Assembly (NCBI RefSeq): GCF_016894385.1
Contig: NZ_CP069811.1
Span: forward strand, 2,084,501 to 2,148,500
From: Cupriavidus oxalaticus
GTDB taxonomy: Bacteria; Pseudomonadota; Gammaproteobacteria; Burkholderiales; Burkholderiaceae
Length of the DNA stretch: 64,000 nt
Reading direction: 5' to 3'
This document shows, piece after piece, positions 8,109-16,489 of this stretch. Every line of letters starts with the position of its first letter. The stretch's first letter is position 1. A program made the translations under genes and the position numbers. Below the pieces are notes generated by a model, which did not search any database, was not told the DNA's origin, and saw only the letters and a program-made list of their open reading frames with translations.

Positions 8109-8663
8109 ATGGATCCCACCCCTCAGGAAATGGAAGCCACCCGCATCGCGCGCTGGGGCAAGGTCGCACCTTACGGCGAGACCTTCATCGAAAGCCGCCT
8201 GCCCGGCATGAAGAAGAACATCTACAAGATCATGAACCGCGGCGTGCTCGAGAACAAAGGCGTCGAGCCCGCGATTCCGGGTAACCACCGCTTCGGCGTG
8301 ACCTTCATCGAAATCCCGGTCGGGCAAGGCGCCAGCCTTCACGCGCACAAGACCGAGGAAGTGTTCTGCCCGCTGAACGGCCAGATGGAAGTGATCTGGG
8401 GCGAGAAAGGCCAGTACTCGCTGATGCTGAACCAGTGGGATGTGATCTCCTGCCCGATCGGCGTGATGCGGGGCTTCCGCAACCCGAACGACCACGCCCT
8501 GGTCGTGTATTCGGTGGTCGGCGGCACCGACGAGGAATGCGGCCGCATCGCCTGGCACCCGGACGTGGTGAAGGCAGCCGAGGCGACCGGTCTCGTCTAC
8601 GGCAAGGACGGCTACATCAAGGAAGCGGAAGCGGACACGGCGGAGCACCGCGCCGCAGACTGA
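8109..8663 (+). CDS. Cupin-domain protein
   Basis: 184-residue single-domain cupin, probably cytoplasmic. The metal-binding cupin motif 1 is visible as GASLHAHKTEEVFCPLNGQMEV (about 77-98; His81, His83 and Glu87 as candidate ligands) and motif 2 follows near 115-140 (WDVISCPIGVMRGFRNPND). Start 8109 follows AAGGAATC; a longer frame from 8034 adds 25 residues with no family similarity. Small cupins beside ring-cleavage genes are often dioxygenases, isomerases or sensors of the pathway; I cannot tell which. It is followed after 117 nt by an intradiol dioxygenase on the same strand. Confidence 0.8.
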   Translation: MDPTPQEMEATRIARWGKVAPYGETFIESRLPGMKKNIYKIMNRGVLENKGVEPAIPGNHRFGVTFIEIPVGQGASLHAHKTEEVFCPLNGQMEVIWGEKGQYSLMLNQWDVISCPIGVMRGFRNPNDHALVVYSVVGGTDEECGRIAWHPDVVKAAEATGLVYGKDGYIKEAEADTAEHRAAD

Positions 8664-8780
8664 CGAAGGCCGCGGCGAAGCAGGCGAGTGGGCAACGAGG
8701 AGAGCGACTGAGACCTGGCGCCGATGCCCCTCTCCTCGCCAGGCAACTACCCCCTTCAATCATCAGGAGCCGACCCCACC

Positions 8781-9701
8781 ATGACCTCTGCTTCCGCAGT
8801 GCGCGCACACGCCCCATCCGCGCCGAACACACAATCGATTCCCGCCACCCCCCAGGCACTGCTAGACGCCGTGCTCAAGGCGAATTCGGGGACGCGCGAC
8901 CCGCGCACCAGGATCATTCTTGACGCACTCATCCGGCACGCGCACGCCTTCGCGTCCGAGGTCCAGCTGACCTATGAGGAACTCCACCATGGCCTGGACT
9001 TCATGGTCCGCGTCGGCCAGGCCACCGGACCGAAGAAGCACGAAGGCATCCTGCTGGCGGATATTCTCGGGCTTGCCACGCTGGTGCTGCTGATGGATGC
9101 CAAGGCCGTGCTTGCAGCCGGCGGCACCGAGCCCGCGCTGATCGGCCCGTTCTGGCGCGCGAACCAGCCGGTTCGCCCCAACGGCGCGCACATCGCAACC
9201 CCTGACACCACAGGCGATCCACTGTTCGTCCAGGGACGCGTCGTCTCGCTCGACGGCACGCCGATCGCCGGCGCGCGCATCGAGACGTGGCAGGCCGCGC
9301 CGAGTGGCTTGTACGAGAACCAGGACGATCACCAGGAGGACATGAACCTGCGTGCCGTGTTCGAGACCGATGCCGACGGGCGCTTCTGGTTCGAGAGCGT
9401 GCGGCCCTCGGGCTATGGCGTCCCCATCGACGGCCCCTGCGGCGAGCTGCTGGCCCTGCAGAACCGCGACCACATGCGCCCGGCTCATCTTCACTTCATC
9501 GCCATCGCGCCCGGGCACAAGGTGCTGACCACGCAGATCTTCGATGCGCTGGATCCCTATGCCTTCAGCGACGCGGCCTTTGGCGCCGTCGGTTCGTTGC
9601 TGCGCGATTTTGAGCCGGACGGCAAGGGCGGCTTCCGTCTCGATATCGAACTGAAGCTCGAACCGGGGGAAACGCGCCTGCCTACACCGCCGTTGCCGTG
9701 A
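8781..9701 (+). CDS. Intradiol ring-cleavage dioxygenase (catechol/hydroxyquinol 1,2-dioxygenase family)
   Basis: 306-residue non-haem Fe(III) dioxygenase that opens a catechol or hydroxyquinol ring between the two hydroxyls. The N-terminal helical dimerisation domain of the hydroxyquinol 1,2-dioxygenase type is present (about 25-110, ending KKHEGILLADILGLATLVLL). The catalytic domain shows the expected ligands: Tyr in GLYENQDD (about 177), Tyr in PSGYGVPIDGPCG (about 213), and the two His of RPAHLHF (about 237 and 239). Arg in NRDHMRPAHLH is also typical. Start 8781 has CAGGAG 12 bases upstream. Which ring it opens is unknown; the cluster partners are an RraA-like protein and a cupin rather than the usual maleylacetate reductase. 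Confidence 0.88.
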   Translation: MTSASAVRAHAPSAPNTQSIPATPQALLDAVLKANSGTRDPRTRIILDALIRHAHAFASEVQLTYEELHHGLDFMVRVGQATGPKKHEGILLADILGLATLVLLMDAKAVLAAGGTEPALIGPFWRANQPVRPNGAHIATPDTTGDPLFVQGRVVSLDGTPIAGARIETWQAAPSGLYENQDDHQEDMNLRAVFETDADGRFWFESVRPSGYGVPIDGPCGELLALQNRDHMRPAHLHFIAIAPGHKVLTTQIFDALDPYAFSDAAFGAVGSLLRDFEPDGKGGFRLDIELKLEPGETRLPTPPLP

Positions 9702-9773
9702 TCTTGCTTCGGCTCACGGACGTTGCGACCATGGTGGTCCCGCATTAGTACCACCGAGACCAACGACCACGTC

Positions 9774-9828
9774 ATTCCCGCGAAGGCGGGAACCCGGTGA
9801 CTTCAACAGACGCCGGGTTCCCGCCTTC
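9774..9828. repeat. REP-like palindrome pair (family A)
   Basis: ATTCCCGC at 9775-9782 starts the element. GGCGGGAACCCGG at 9785-9797 pairs perfectly with CCGGGTTCCCGCC at 9813-9825 around a 15-nt loop with TGACTTCAA. Same family as the elements near 6971, 48012 and 62221. It lies between the convergent dioxygenase and oxidoreductase genes and could act as a transcription end hairpin. Confidence 0.8.
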
Positions 9829-9847
9829 TCCGTTTATCGCTGCCTCG

Positions 9848-10789
9848 TCAAGGGATCAGCACAAAGCGCTGGCGCGCCCCCTTGGCCTGCGCCATCCATA
9901 CCCTGCCGATATCGGCCAGCGGCACCGGCTCGATATCGATCTCCATGCGGCCCGCCGCCGTATGCCGGCACAGCTCGGCAAACGCCTGTGCCTGCTCGGC
10001 AATGGGCGCGTGGTAGTAGGCAAAGCCCTGGATGTCGAAGCAGGCCTTGCGCGCGGCCGCACCGGCAAAAGTGATGGTCGGGCCGACCGTGGTGCCGATG
10101 TGGACCAGCCGTCCACCGTGTCCGAGGACCTGCAGTGCCGCTTCCGCCGGTGCCCCGCACAGGTAGTCCAGCACGATGTCGACATCGCCTTGTGCCGCCT
10201 GGCGAAAAGCGGCCGGCAGGTCCACGCCCTGGTCGAGCGCGACCACCGCATCCGCGCCGAGCCGCCGCGCGCGCTCAAGCGCCTGCGGGTCGCGCCCCGC
10301 CGCGATTAGGCGCCCCGCGCCGAGCAGCCTGGCCGACGCCACCGCCAGCAGCCCCGAGATGCCGGTCGCGCCGAGCACCAGCACGGTCTCGCCCGGGCGC
10401 ATGCGTGCCCGCCACGACAATGGCAGCCAGGCCGCAAGCCCGGCATTGCCCAGCGCCGCGGCACGTGCATCATCGATATCGTCCGGCACCGGGAACGTCA
10501 GCGCCGCATCCACCAGTGCGCGTTGCGCCATCGAGCCGAAGGGCGCAGCCGGCGCATTGACGTTGAAGTAAATGCGCTGCCCGTCCGGCAGGCGCCCGAC
10601 GCCCTCGCGCCCGACGATGAACTGCTCCACCGGCGGCTTGATATAGTGGCGGCCCTCCGCGATCGCCATATCCAGCCGCGTCAGCGCCGCTGCCTTGACC
10701 TCGACCACGATCTGCCCCGCCGCGGCTTGCGGTTCGGGAAACTCTTGGTAAGCCGGCAGCCTGCCGGCAAGCGAAACCGCGCCTTTCAT
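9848..10789 (-). CDS. Quinone-oxidoreductase-like MDR family NAD(P)-dependent dehydrogenase
   Basis: 313-residue medium-chain dehydrogenase/reductase. The N-terminal GroES-like half is followed by a Rossmann domain with ETVLVLGATGISGLLAVASARLLGAG (about 137-162). The catalytic zinc Cys/His set of alcohol dehydrogenases is absent, which points to the zinc-free quinone oxidoreductase branch. The C-terminal IEPVPLADIGRVWMAQAKGARQRFVLIP is typical for this branch. Start 10789 is chosen because AGGAGA lies five bases before it; the in-frame ATG two codons upstream is only one base from that site. It is transcribed divergently from a LacI-type gene, with a perfect LacI-type palindrome between them, so repression by that protein is likely. 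Substrate unknown. Confidence 0.85.
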   Translation of the reverse strand: MKGAVSLAGRLPAYQEFPEPQAAAGQIVVEVKAAALTRLDMAIAEGRHYIKPPVEQFIVGREGVGRLPDGQRIYFNVNAPAAPFGSMAQRALVDAALTFPVPDDIDDARAAALGNAGLAAWLPLSWRARMRPGETVLVLGATGISGLLAVASARLLGAGRLIAAGRDPQALERARRLGADAVVALDQGVDLPAAFRQAAQGDVDIVLDYLCGAPAEAALQVLGHGGRLVHIGTTVGPTITFAGAAARKACFDIQGFAYYHAPIAEQAQAFAELCRHTAAGRMEIDIEPVPLADIGRVWMAQAKGARQRFVLIP

Positions 10790-10856
10790 ACACATCTCCT
10801 CTTTGATAAATCGGTGTCGGCCAGGGACTGGCATGTTCCGCGCCGATGGACTAGAA

Positions 10857-10870
10857 TGCAATCGATTGCA
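10857..10870. promoter_or_regulatory. LacI/GalR-type operator TGCAATCGATTGCA
   Basis: Perfect 14-bp palindrome with a central CG, the hallmark of LacI/PurR-family operators. It lies in the 229-bp gap between the divergent oxidoreductase and LacI-type regulator. A second copy with the same flank (ACGAAT) is at 12082-12093. Confidence 0.75.
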
Positions 10871-11018
10871 CGAATCACACGCAGCCATCACGCATGACAC
10901 TGGCATTCGTGCCGATTTTAGGAACCGCGGCTGGCGAGAGTCCAATCAACTTTTTGTCGATGTCTCCATAACCAGCCGGCATCAGGCACGCGCCGGGCCA
11001 ACCCTTGCCAATGAGTCG

Positions 11019-12032
11019 ATGAGCAAGCCCACCATCAAGCAGATCGCGCAGGCGCTCGATATCCATCCGTCGACGGTCTCGCGCGTGCTCAACCCGCTGA
11101 CGCGCCACCGCATCGGCGACGACATGGTGGCGCGCGTGCTGAAGGCGGCACAGGATCTGCACTACTCGCCCAACCGGATCGCGGCGGCGTTGCGTACGCG
11201 CCGCTCGGGCACCATCGGCGTGGTCGTGCCGGATATCGGCAGCCCGGTGTTCCCACCCATCGTGCTCGGCATCGAAAACACCCTGGCCCGGCACTGCTAT
11301 ATCCCGATCGTGGCCAATGCCGGCGGCGACAAGGCGCGCCAGACCTTCGTGGTGGACCAGCTGCTGGCGCGCCAGGTGGACGGGCTGATCCTGGCCACGG
11401 CCGAGCGCAACGACCCGGTGGTCGCGCACTGCCTGGAACAGGGCGTGCCGATCGTGATGGTGAACCGCAGCGATGATGCCGGCCGCGTTTCCAGCGTGGT
11501 GGGCGACAACCAGCAGGCCATGGCGCTGGCCGTGCGCCACCTGCAGGCGCTGGGCCACCGGCGCATCGGGCACATCGCCGGACCGGCCAGCCTGTCGACC
11601 GGCCACGAGCGCGAGGCCGGGTTCCTGCAGGCACTGGCCGCTTGCGGCCTGTCAGTTGCCCAATGCCCGGTGGTGCGCGCCCCTGCCTATACCGAAGAAG
11701 CCGGCCGCGCGGCGTGCGCCGGGCTGCTGGCCAGGCGCAGCCGGATCACGGCCGTCGTCGCCGCCAATGACTTCCTGGCGCTGGGCTGCTACGCGGCCGT
11801 GCGCGAGGCCGGAGGCAGCTGCCCTGACGACCTGTCCGTCGTCGGCCATAACGACATGCTGCTGATGCATGCGGTGGCGCCGGCGCTGACGACAATCCGC
11901 ATCCCCTTCTACGAGATGGGCGCGCGCGCCGCCGCCCTGATGCTTGGCGCGCTCGACGGCAGCGCCACCACAACCGCGCGCACGCTGCTGGCCCCCGAGC
12001 TGGTGGTGCGCGCCTCGACGCGGGCGCTGTAA
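11019..12032 (+). CDS. LacI/GalR family transcriptional regulator
   Basis: 337-residue repressor. Residues 3-55 are the LacI helix-turn-helix and hinge (PTIKQIAQALDIHPSTVSRVLN, then YSPNRIAAALRTRRS), and 60-337 the periplasmic-binding-like effector domain (GTIGVVVPDIGSPVFPPIVLGIE, GHRRIGHIAGP, AVVAANDFLALGCYAAVRE). The ATG at 11019 is preceded in another frame by an ATG at 11011; the Lac helix-turn-helix fixes the frame. It probably binds the palindromes at 10857 and 12082, which would place the divergent oxidoreductase, itself and the next LysR gene under one regulator. The effector is unknown. Confidence 0.9.
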   Translation: MSKPTIKQIAQALDIHPSTVSRVLNPLTRHRIGDDMVARVLKAAQDLHYSPNRIAAALRTRRSGTIGVVVPDIGSPVFPPIVLGIENTLARHCYIPIVANAGGDKARQTFVVDQLLARQVDGLILATAERNDPVVAHCLEQGVPIVMVNRSDDAGRVSSVVGDNQQAMALAVRHLQALGHRRIGHIAGPASLSTGHEREAGFLQALAACGLSVAQCPVVRAPAYTEEAGRAACAGLLARRSRITAVVAANDFLALGCYAAVREAGGSCPDDLSVVGHNDMLLMHAVAPALTTIRIPFYEMGARAAALMLGALDGSATTTARTLLAPELVVRASTRAL

Positions 12033-12081
12033 AGGAAGGCGATGCATTGCGCGGTGCTCGTGATTCTTGTCGTCAATTTGC

Positions 12082-12093
12082 GCAATCGATTGC
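12082..12093. promoter_or_regulatory. Second LacI-type operator GCAATCGATTGC
   Basis: 12-bp perfect palindrome, 49 bp after the LacI-type gene stop and 73 bp before the LysR-type start. The context CGCAATCGATTGCACGAATT differs from the first site (10857-10876) at only two of 20 positions. Confidence 0.7.
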
Positions 12094-12154
12094 ACGAATT
12101 CTCTGGCATTCGGAACGCTGGCAACAGCAAGAACTTTCACGTTGAGGCATGACC

Positions 12155-13090
12155 ATGGATTTGCGACAGCTTCGCTACTTCAAGGTGCTCGCAACCCTGC
12201 AGCATTTCGGGCGCGCATCAGCCGCGCTGCATATCGCCCAACCCGCGCTGAGCCGGCAGATCCGGCTGCTGGAGGAAGAGCTTGGCGTCAGGCTGGTGGA
12301 GCGGCATGTGCGCGGCGCCACGCCCACGCCGGAGGGCCTGGTGCTGCTGGACCGCGCGTCCTTCCTGCTGCGCTATGCCGACCAGGTCAAGATCGACATC
12401 GCGGACCTGGCGGCTTCGCCCCGCGGCCTGGTGGCGGTGGGACTGACCCCGGCGCTCGCGCCGCTGTTGTTCATCCCGCTGGCCGAAGCGCTGCGGCAGC
12501 GCTATCCGGACATCCGGCTACGGCTGGTGGAGAACTTTGCCCCGGCGCTGCAGGACGCACTGCTGCAGGGCACGCTCGACGTTGGCCTGCTGAGTGGCCC
12601 GATATCGGGCGCCGGGGTATCGGCGGTGCCGCTGGTCGCGGAAAGCCTGTGCGCCATCGGCCCGTACGGCGATATGTCGCTTGGGGAGGGTCCCGTGGAC
12701 ATCGGGCAGCTCCAGCAGGTGCCGATCGTGCTGGCCGGCGTGCCCAAGTCGGGGGTCCGGCTCGCACTGGAGGCACTGGCCGCGCAACAGGACGTGGCGT
12801 TGCAAGTGACGATGGAGGTCGAATCGATCGAGGTCGCCAGGCGGCTGGTGGCGCGCGGCTTCGGCTGGACCGTGCACTTCGCCGCAGCGATACGCGAAGA
12901 CCTGCAGGCCGGACGACTGCGGGCGCAGCCGATCCGCGGCCTGAAGCTTCACCGCCTGATCGGCTATGCGGCGGCACGCCCGCCGTCGCGGGCTACGCTG
13001 GCCGTCATCGAAACGCTGAAGCAGGTTGCCCGCGACCTTGCCGGCACCGACCAGTGGCCGCACAGCAGCCTGCTGGATGCGGCCGGCTGA
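12155..13090 (+). CDS. LysR family transcriptional regulator
   Basis: 311-residue LysR-type regulator. The N-terminal winged helix-turn-helix (DLRQLRYFKVLATLQHFGRASAALHIAQPALSRQIRLLEEELG, residues 2-44) is followed by an effector domain of the CatM/NAC type. ATG 12155 is preferred over ATG 12149, since GAGG at 12144-12147 is seven bases from the former and one from the latter, and LysR proteins usually begin MDLRQLRYF. A LacI-type operator sits in the promoter region, suggesting a regulatory cascade. A porin gene lies convergent downstream. The target genes are probably the porin/isomerase/amidohydrolase set but this is inference. Confidence 0.88.
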   Translation: MDLRQLRYFKVLATLQHFGRASAALHIAQPALSRQIRLLEEELGVRLVERHVRGATPTPEGLVLLDRASFLLRYADQVKIDIADLAASPRGLVAVGLTPALAPLLFIPLAEALRQRYPDIRLRLVENFAPALQDALLQGTLDVGLLSGPISGAGVSAVPLVAESLCAIGPYGDMSLGEGPVDIGQLQQVPIVLAGVPKSGVRLALEALAAQQDVALQVTMEVESIEVARRLVARGFGWTVHFAAAIREDLQAGRLRAQPIRGLKLHRLIGYAAARPPSRATLAVIETLKQVARDLAGTDQWPHSSLLDAAG

Positions 13091-13105
13091 GTTGCAGGCA
13101 AGGCG

Positions 13106-14197
13106 CTAGAACACGTGCTTGATACCGATCATCGTGCCAAACTGCGAGCCTCCCGGCTTTGGGCTGGAACCGGCGGCACCGGCGCTGACCGACAGCGCAA
13201 GCTGGCCGCCGTTGTCGATGTACCCCGCAGTGGCGTAGGCCGACGTCCGCTTCGAGAACGCATAGGCGCCACGCAGCGCGTACAGCATTGCCTTGTTGGC
13301 GCTGTCGTGGAACCTGAGGTAGTAGACCTGGCCGGCAAGCGTGAATGCCGGGGTGATGTCGTAGGCCACGCCGCCGTACCAGAGATCGCTGCGCGGCGTC
13401 GGGCTGCCTTCGTTGTCACGCCGGATCACACCCAGCCCGAGCTTCGCGCGCGACAACAGCACGTACCCACTCAGCGACAGCCGGTCGTCGGTCAGTGACT
13501 TGTTGCCAAGCCCGCCGAACGCCCCCGGCCCACCGCGCAGCGAATCATAGGCCGCGGTCACGCCCCACCCCTTGTCCTCGTACTGGAGCAGCGCCGACCA
13601 TTCCCGGCAGGCCGACTTGCTGGCCGGGTTTTCACCGGCGCAGTTGGTGCCGGCCGGACTGGGTCCGGCGTTGACCGCGTCGCGACCAAAACTGTAAGTG
13701 GCACCGACGGTCAGCCCCCCAAAGGTCCCTTTGTACACCACCGCATTGTCAGCACGCGTATTTGGCAGGTAGCTGTCGAGCGACGCAGCGCTGTAGACAT
13801 TGGGGCCGAGAATATCCGAATCCAGATTGGCCCAGAACAGCATGGTGTACTGCCGCCCGAGCGACAGCTGGCCCCATTTGCCGCTCAGCCCCACGAGCGC
13901 CTGCCGTCCGAACAGCCGACCGCCCTGGTTGGCGCCGCCCGTGTCGGGGGCGAAGCCGGACTCCAGCACGAACACACTCTTGAGTCCACCGCCCAGGTCT
14001 TCCGTCCCGCGCAACCCCCAGCGCGAGGGCACGGTGCCGGTGAGCGTAGGCATGCGCACCAGCCCGTCACCGGCGGCACCGACATTGCTAACGTACTCCA
14101 CGCCGGTATCGATCACGCCGTACATCGTCACCGACTGTGCTGCTGCCAGTGTCGGGACGGCCGCAAGCAGCACCGCCCCCATAGGTCCGATCTTCAT
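13106..14197 (-). CDS. OmpC-type gram-negative porin
   Basis: 363-residue outer-membrane beta-barrel porin of the beta-proteobacterial type. A signal peptide covers residues 1-20 (MGAVLLAAVPTLAAA), followed by the standard mature start QSVTMYGVIDTGVEYVSN. The conserved SRWGLRGTEDLGGGLKSVFVLESGF block (about 58-82), GGRLFGRQALVGLSG and the terminal aromatic Phe (IKHVF) needed for BamA recognition are present. Two Cys near 190-200 (NCAGENPASKSACREW) could form a loop disulfide. It precedes no obvious operon partner; the next gene upstream is the CHM isomerase on the same strand 73 nt away. The position suggests a role in taking up the substrate of the neighbouring genes. Confidence 0.92.
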   Translation of the reverse strand: MKIGPMGAVLLAAVPTLAAAQSVTMYGVIDTGVEYVSNVGAAGDGLVRMPTLTGTVPSRWGLRGTEDLGGGLKSVFVLESGFAPDTGGANQGGRLFGRQALVGLSGKWGQLSLGRQYTMLFWANLDSDILGPNVYSAASLDSYLPNTRADNAVVYKGTFGGLTVGATYSFGRDAVNAGPSPAGTNCAGENPASKSACREWSALLQYEDKGWGVTAAYDSLRGGPGAFGGLGNKSLTDDRLSLSGYVLLSRAKLGLGVIRRDNEGSPTPRSDLWYGGVAYDITPAFTLAGQVYYLRFHDSANKAMLYALRGAYAFSKRTSAYATAGYIDNGGQLALSVSAGAAGSSPKPGGSQFGTMIGIKHVF

Positions 14198-14270
14198 GCT
14201 CCGCCTCCTCCAATATCTTGCTTTTCTCGTCGTTGTCGTACGCCGCGCCAGTCCACTGAATCGCTGAAAT

Positions 14271-14675
14271 TCAGTGGAAGGCAGCGGTGCCGCTGAAACG
14301 CTGGTGGATATTGTTCAGACTCCGGTACGCGCCCGGACCGGCGAACTCCCGCAGTTCCAGCGACAGCGCAAGATAGCGGCGCCGGTAGAGCGCATCGAAA
14401 TGCGCGGTGATGGCATCGAACAGCGCATTGACCGTGTGCCCGAGGACGTCAGGCGAGCGGCCGGACGCGACCGCCAGCGTCACATGCACGAAGGCATCGT
14501 CGGCACCGCCGTCGGCCACACGGTACGTATCCAGGCGCACGGCGCGCGCACGGATGCCGCCCACGGGAAACGCGCCGTGCTGCGCGGCCAGGATGCCGCA
14601 CAGCGTGTCGAGCAATGCCCCGATGCGCGCGTGCTCACCGAGGTTGCGCGTGTATTCCACGGTCAGATGCGGCAT
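14271..14675 (-). CDS. 5-carboxymethyl-2-hydroxymuconate isomerase-like protein (tautomerase superfamily)
   Basis: 134-residue homologue of HpaF/CHMI, the trimeric tautomerase of homoprotocatechuate breakdown. The catalytic Pro is retained as residue 2 of the open frame (MPHLTVEYTRN), becoming the N-terminus after Met removal. The family pattern AFVHVTLAVASGRSPDVL (about 61-78) also fits. The ATG directly follows the TAG stop of the amidohydrolase gene with no base between, so the two are translationally coupled. No other hpa genes are in the window, so the isomerase may act on a different muconate-like or keto acid. Confidence is good for family and modest for substrate. Confidence 0.8.
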   Translation of the reverse strand: MPHLTVEYTRNLGEHARIGALLDTLCGILAAQHGAFPVGGIRARAVRLDTYRVADGGADDAFVHVTLAVASGRSPDVLGHTVNALFDAITAHFDALYRRRYLALSLELREFAGPGAYRSLNNIHQRFSGTAAFH

Positions 14676-16421
14676 CTACCGCCCTTTGAGCCCGGCGAAT
14701 CCGCCTTCGGCATGGACCACCTTGCCATCGACCATCGTCAGCACCGAGCGGATCCGATGGATCTCTTCGACCGGCACCGACAGATAGGGCTTGTCGAGCA
14801 CGGCGAGGTCGGCCAGCTTGCCGGCCTCGAGCGTGCCGCGCGCGTTCTCGTCAAAGGAAATCCAGGCCGCGTTGGCCGTGTACAGCCGCAGCGCTTCCAG
14901 GCGCGTCAGGCGGAAATCCTCGCGGCGCCGTACCGCCTTGCCGATGGCGTAGCCACCCACGTGGAACTCCAGCGCGCGCCACACGCCGGGGATGCCGATG
15001 CGCGTCGCATCCGTGCCGCCGGCCACCTTCAGCCCTTGCCGCAAGGCCAGGCGCACCGGCGGCGCCGACTCGGCGACATGGTGGTCGTTGGCATGGCCGA
15101 TCGCGCCCGCCTCGAAGTACGGCCCCATCTGCACGGTGTAGGCGAGGCCGAGCGCCTTCATGCGCCGGAAGGTCTCGGGCTTGCCGGTGTTGAGATGCGC
15201 CATGGCCCAGCGCAGCTTGCCCAGGTCATGCGTCCTGGCCACCTCCTCGAAGACATCGAGAATCGCACTGGCCGCGTCATCGGTATAGGCATGGATTTCC
15301 ACCGGATAGCCGCGGCTGGCGGCGAACGAGGCAACCTTGAGCAGTTCGGCGCGATCCTTCGCATCGGGCTGGAAGCCCGGCCCCATCTTCACGCCGTCAT
15401 CCATGCCGAACACCAGCATTTCGCCCGGCCCGAGAAAGCGCAGCTTGCCGTCGCCGAGAAACGGCGGCAGGTAGGCCAGCGTGTTGCGGAACCATTCCGC
15501 CTCATTGCCGGCGACCATGGTGGGGATGCGGTAGCCGACCCGCAGTGAAAGACGGTTCTCCCGCCACAATGCGAACAGCGGATCGTAGGCCGGGCCGGGC
15601 CCCGCGGTGGGATCGATCAGCGCCGTGACACCCAGGCTGTTGAGCCTGCCGAAGAACGTGGCAAGGCTGGCCTTGGCGTCGACGTTGCTCTGCGCCAGGA
15701 TGCGGCCAAACAGCGCGGACAGCGGACGGATCGCGCCAACGATGCGGCCGGTGAGACGCCCTTGCGCATCGCGCTCCGCGCGCACGCCGGCCGGCAGCGT
15801 ATCCGCGCGCTCCAGCCCCAGTACTTCGATCGCCCTGGCATTGACCACCGCATAGTCGTACAGGTATTGCACGTAGGCCGGGTTGTCCGGCAGCAACGCG
15901 GTCAGTTCGGCGGAGGTCGGCGCGCGCTTCTCGACGAACTGGTCGGGGTGCCAGGAACCGGTCACGGCCACCCATTTTCCCGGGCCGCGAGCCAGTGCCG
16001 TCTGGCGCAACTGCTCCAGCCCGGCGGCCAGGCTGGTGGTCTCGCCTTCATGCCAATAGGTCTCGAAGGCATAGCTCTGGCCGCCGCGGATGGCGTGGAT
16101 ATGGGTGTCGATCAGCCCGGGGATCACCGTGCGGCCGCCCAGGTCGATCACCTCGGCGTGCGGCCCGGCCAGCCGCCGGATCTCGCGATCGGTCCCCACC
16201 GCGGCAATCCTGTCGCCGCGCAGGGCAATCGCCTGCGCGATGCCGTCCGCGGCATCCATGGTCAGCACGGTGCCGTTGACCAGGATCCGGTCTGCGCCTC
16301 CCGCCCCGTGCGCCGCCCCTTGCGCCGCCCCTTGCGCCGGTGCCGCCAACGCTGCCCCGGCGGCGAGCGCAAGCCAGCAGAAGACAACGGCCCAGGCCCG
16401 GACCTGTGCGATCTCAACCAT
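14676..16421 (-). CDS. YtcJ-like amidohydrolase, exported
   Basis: 581-residue metal-dependent hydrolase of the amidohydrolase_3 group. A signal-like hydrophobic segment is at 8-30 (VFCWLALAAGAALAAPA), followed by a low-complexity Ala/Gly/Gln stretch made by a tandem 12-bp repeat. The catalytic domain starts at DRILVNGTVLTMDAADGIAQAIALRGDRI, with the metal motif GLIDTHIHAIRGG (His-x-His) near 100-115, His in VEIHAYTDDA, His in WAMAHLNTG and Asp in KVAGGTDATRIG. Start 16421 follows AAGGAAG; the longer frame from 16490 overlaps the Bug gene. It sits in one operon with the CHM isomerase. Substrate unknown; relatives hydrolyse amides, esters or cyclic imides. Confidence 0.85.
   Translation of the reverse strand: MVEIAQVRAWAVVFCWLALAAGAALAAPAQGAAQGAAHGAGGADRILVNGTVLTMDAADGIAQAIALRGDRIAAVGTDREIRRLAGPHAEVIDLGGRTVIPGLIDTHIHAIRGGQSYAFETYWHEGETTSLAAGLEQLRQTALARGPGKWVAVTGSWHPDQFVEKRAPTSAELTALLPDNPAYVQYLYDYAVVNARAIEVLGLERADTLPAGVRAERDAQGRLTGRIVGAIRPLSALFGRILAQSNVDAKASLATFFGRLNSLGVTALIDPTAGPGPAYDPLFALWRENRLSLRVGYRIPTMVAGNEAEWFRNTLAYLPPFLGDGKLRFLGPGEMLVFGMDDGVKMGPGFQPDAKDRAELLKVASFAASRGYPVEIHAYTDDAASAILDVFEEVARTHDLGKLRWAMAHLNTGKPETFRRMKALGLAYTVQMGPYFEAGAIGHANDHHVAESAPPVRLALRQGLKVAGGTDATRIGIPGVWRALEFHVGGYAIGKAVRRREDFRLTRLEALRLYTANAAWISFDENARGTLEAGKLADLAVLDKPYLSVPVEEIHRIRSVLTMVDGKVVHAEGGFAGLKGR
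16309..16332. repeat. Two tandem 12-bp units TGCGCCGCCCCT
   Basis: Exact tandem copies at 16309-16320 and 16321-16332, continuing as TGCGCCGG. They encode the AAQGAAQG stretch after the amidohydrolase signal segment, so copy-number change stays in frame. Confidence 0.8.
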
Positions 16422-16489
16422 ATCGAGGCTTCCTTTGGAAGAAGAAAAGCGCCCGCGGATCCGGGCGCTGAAAGGGCACCGCGAGGGCA

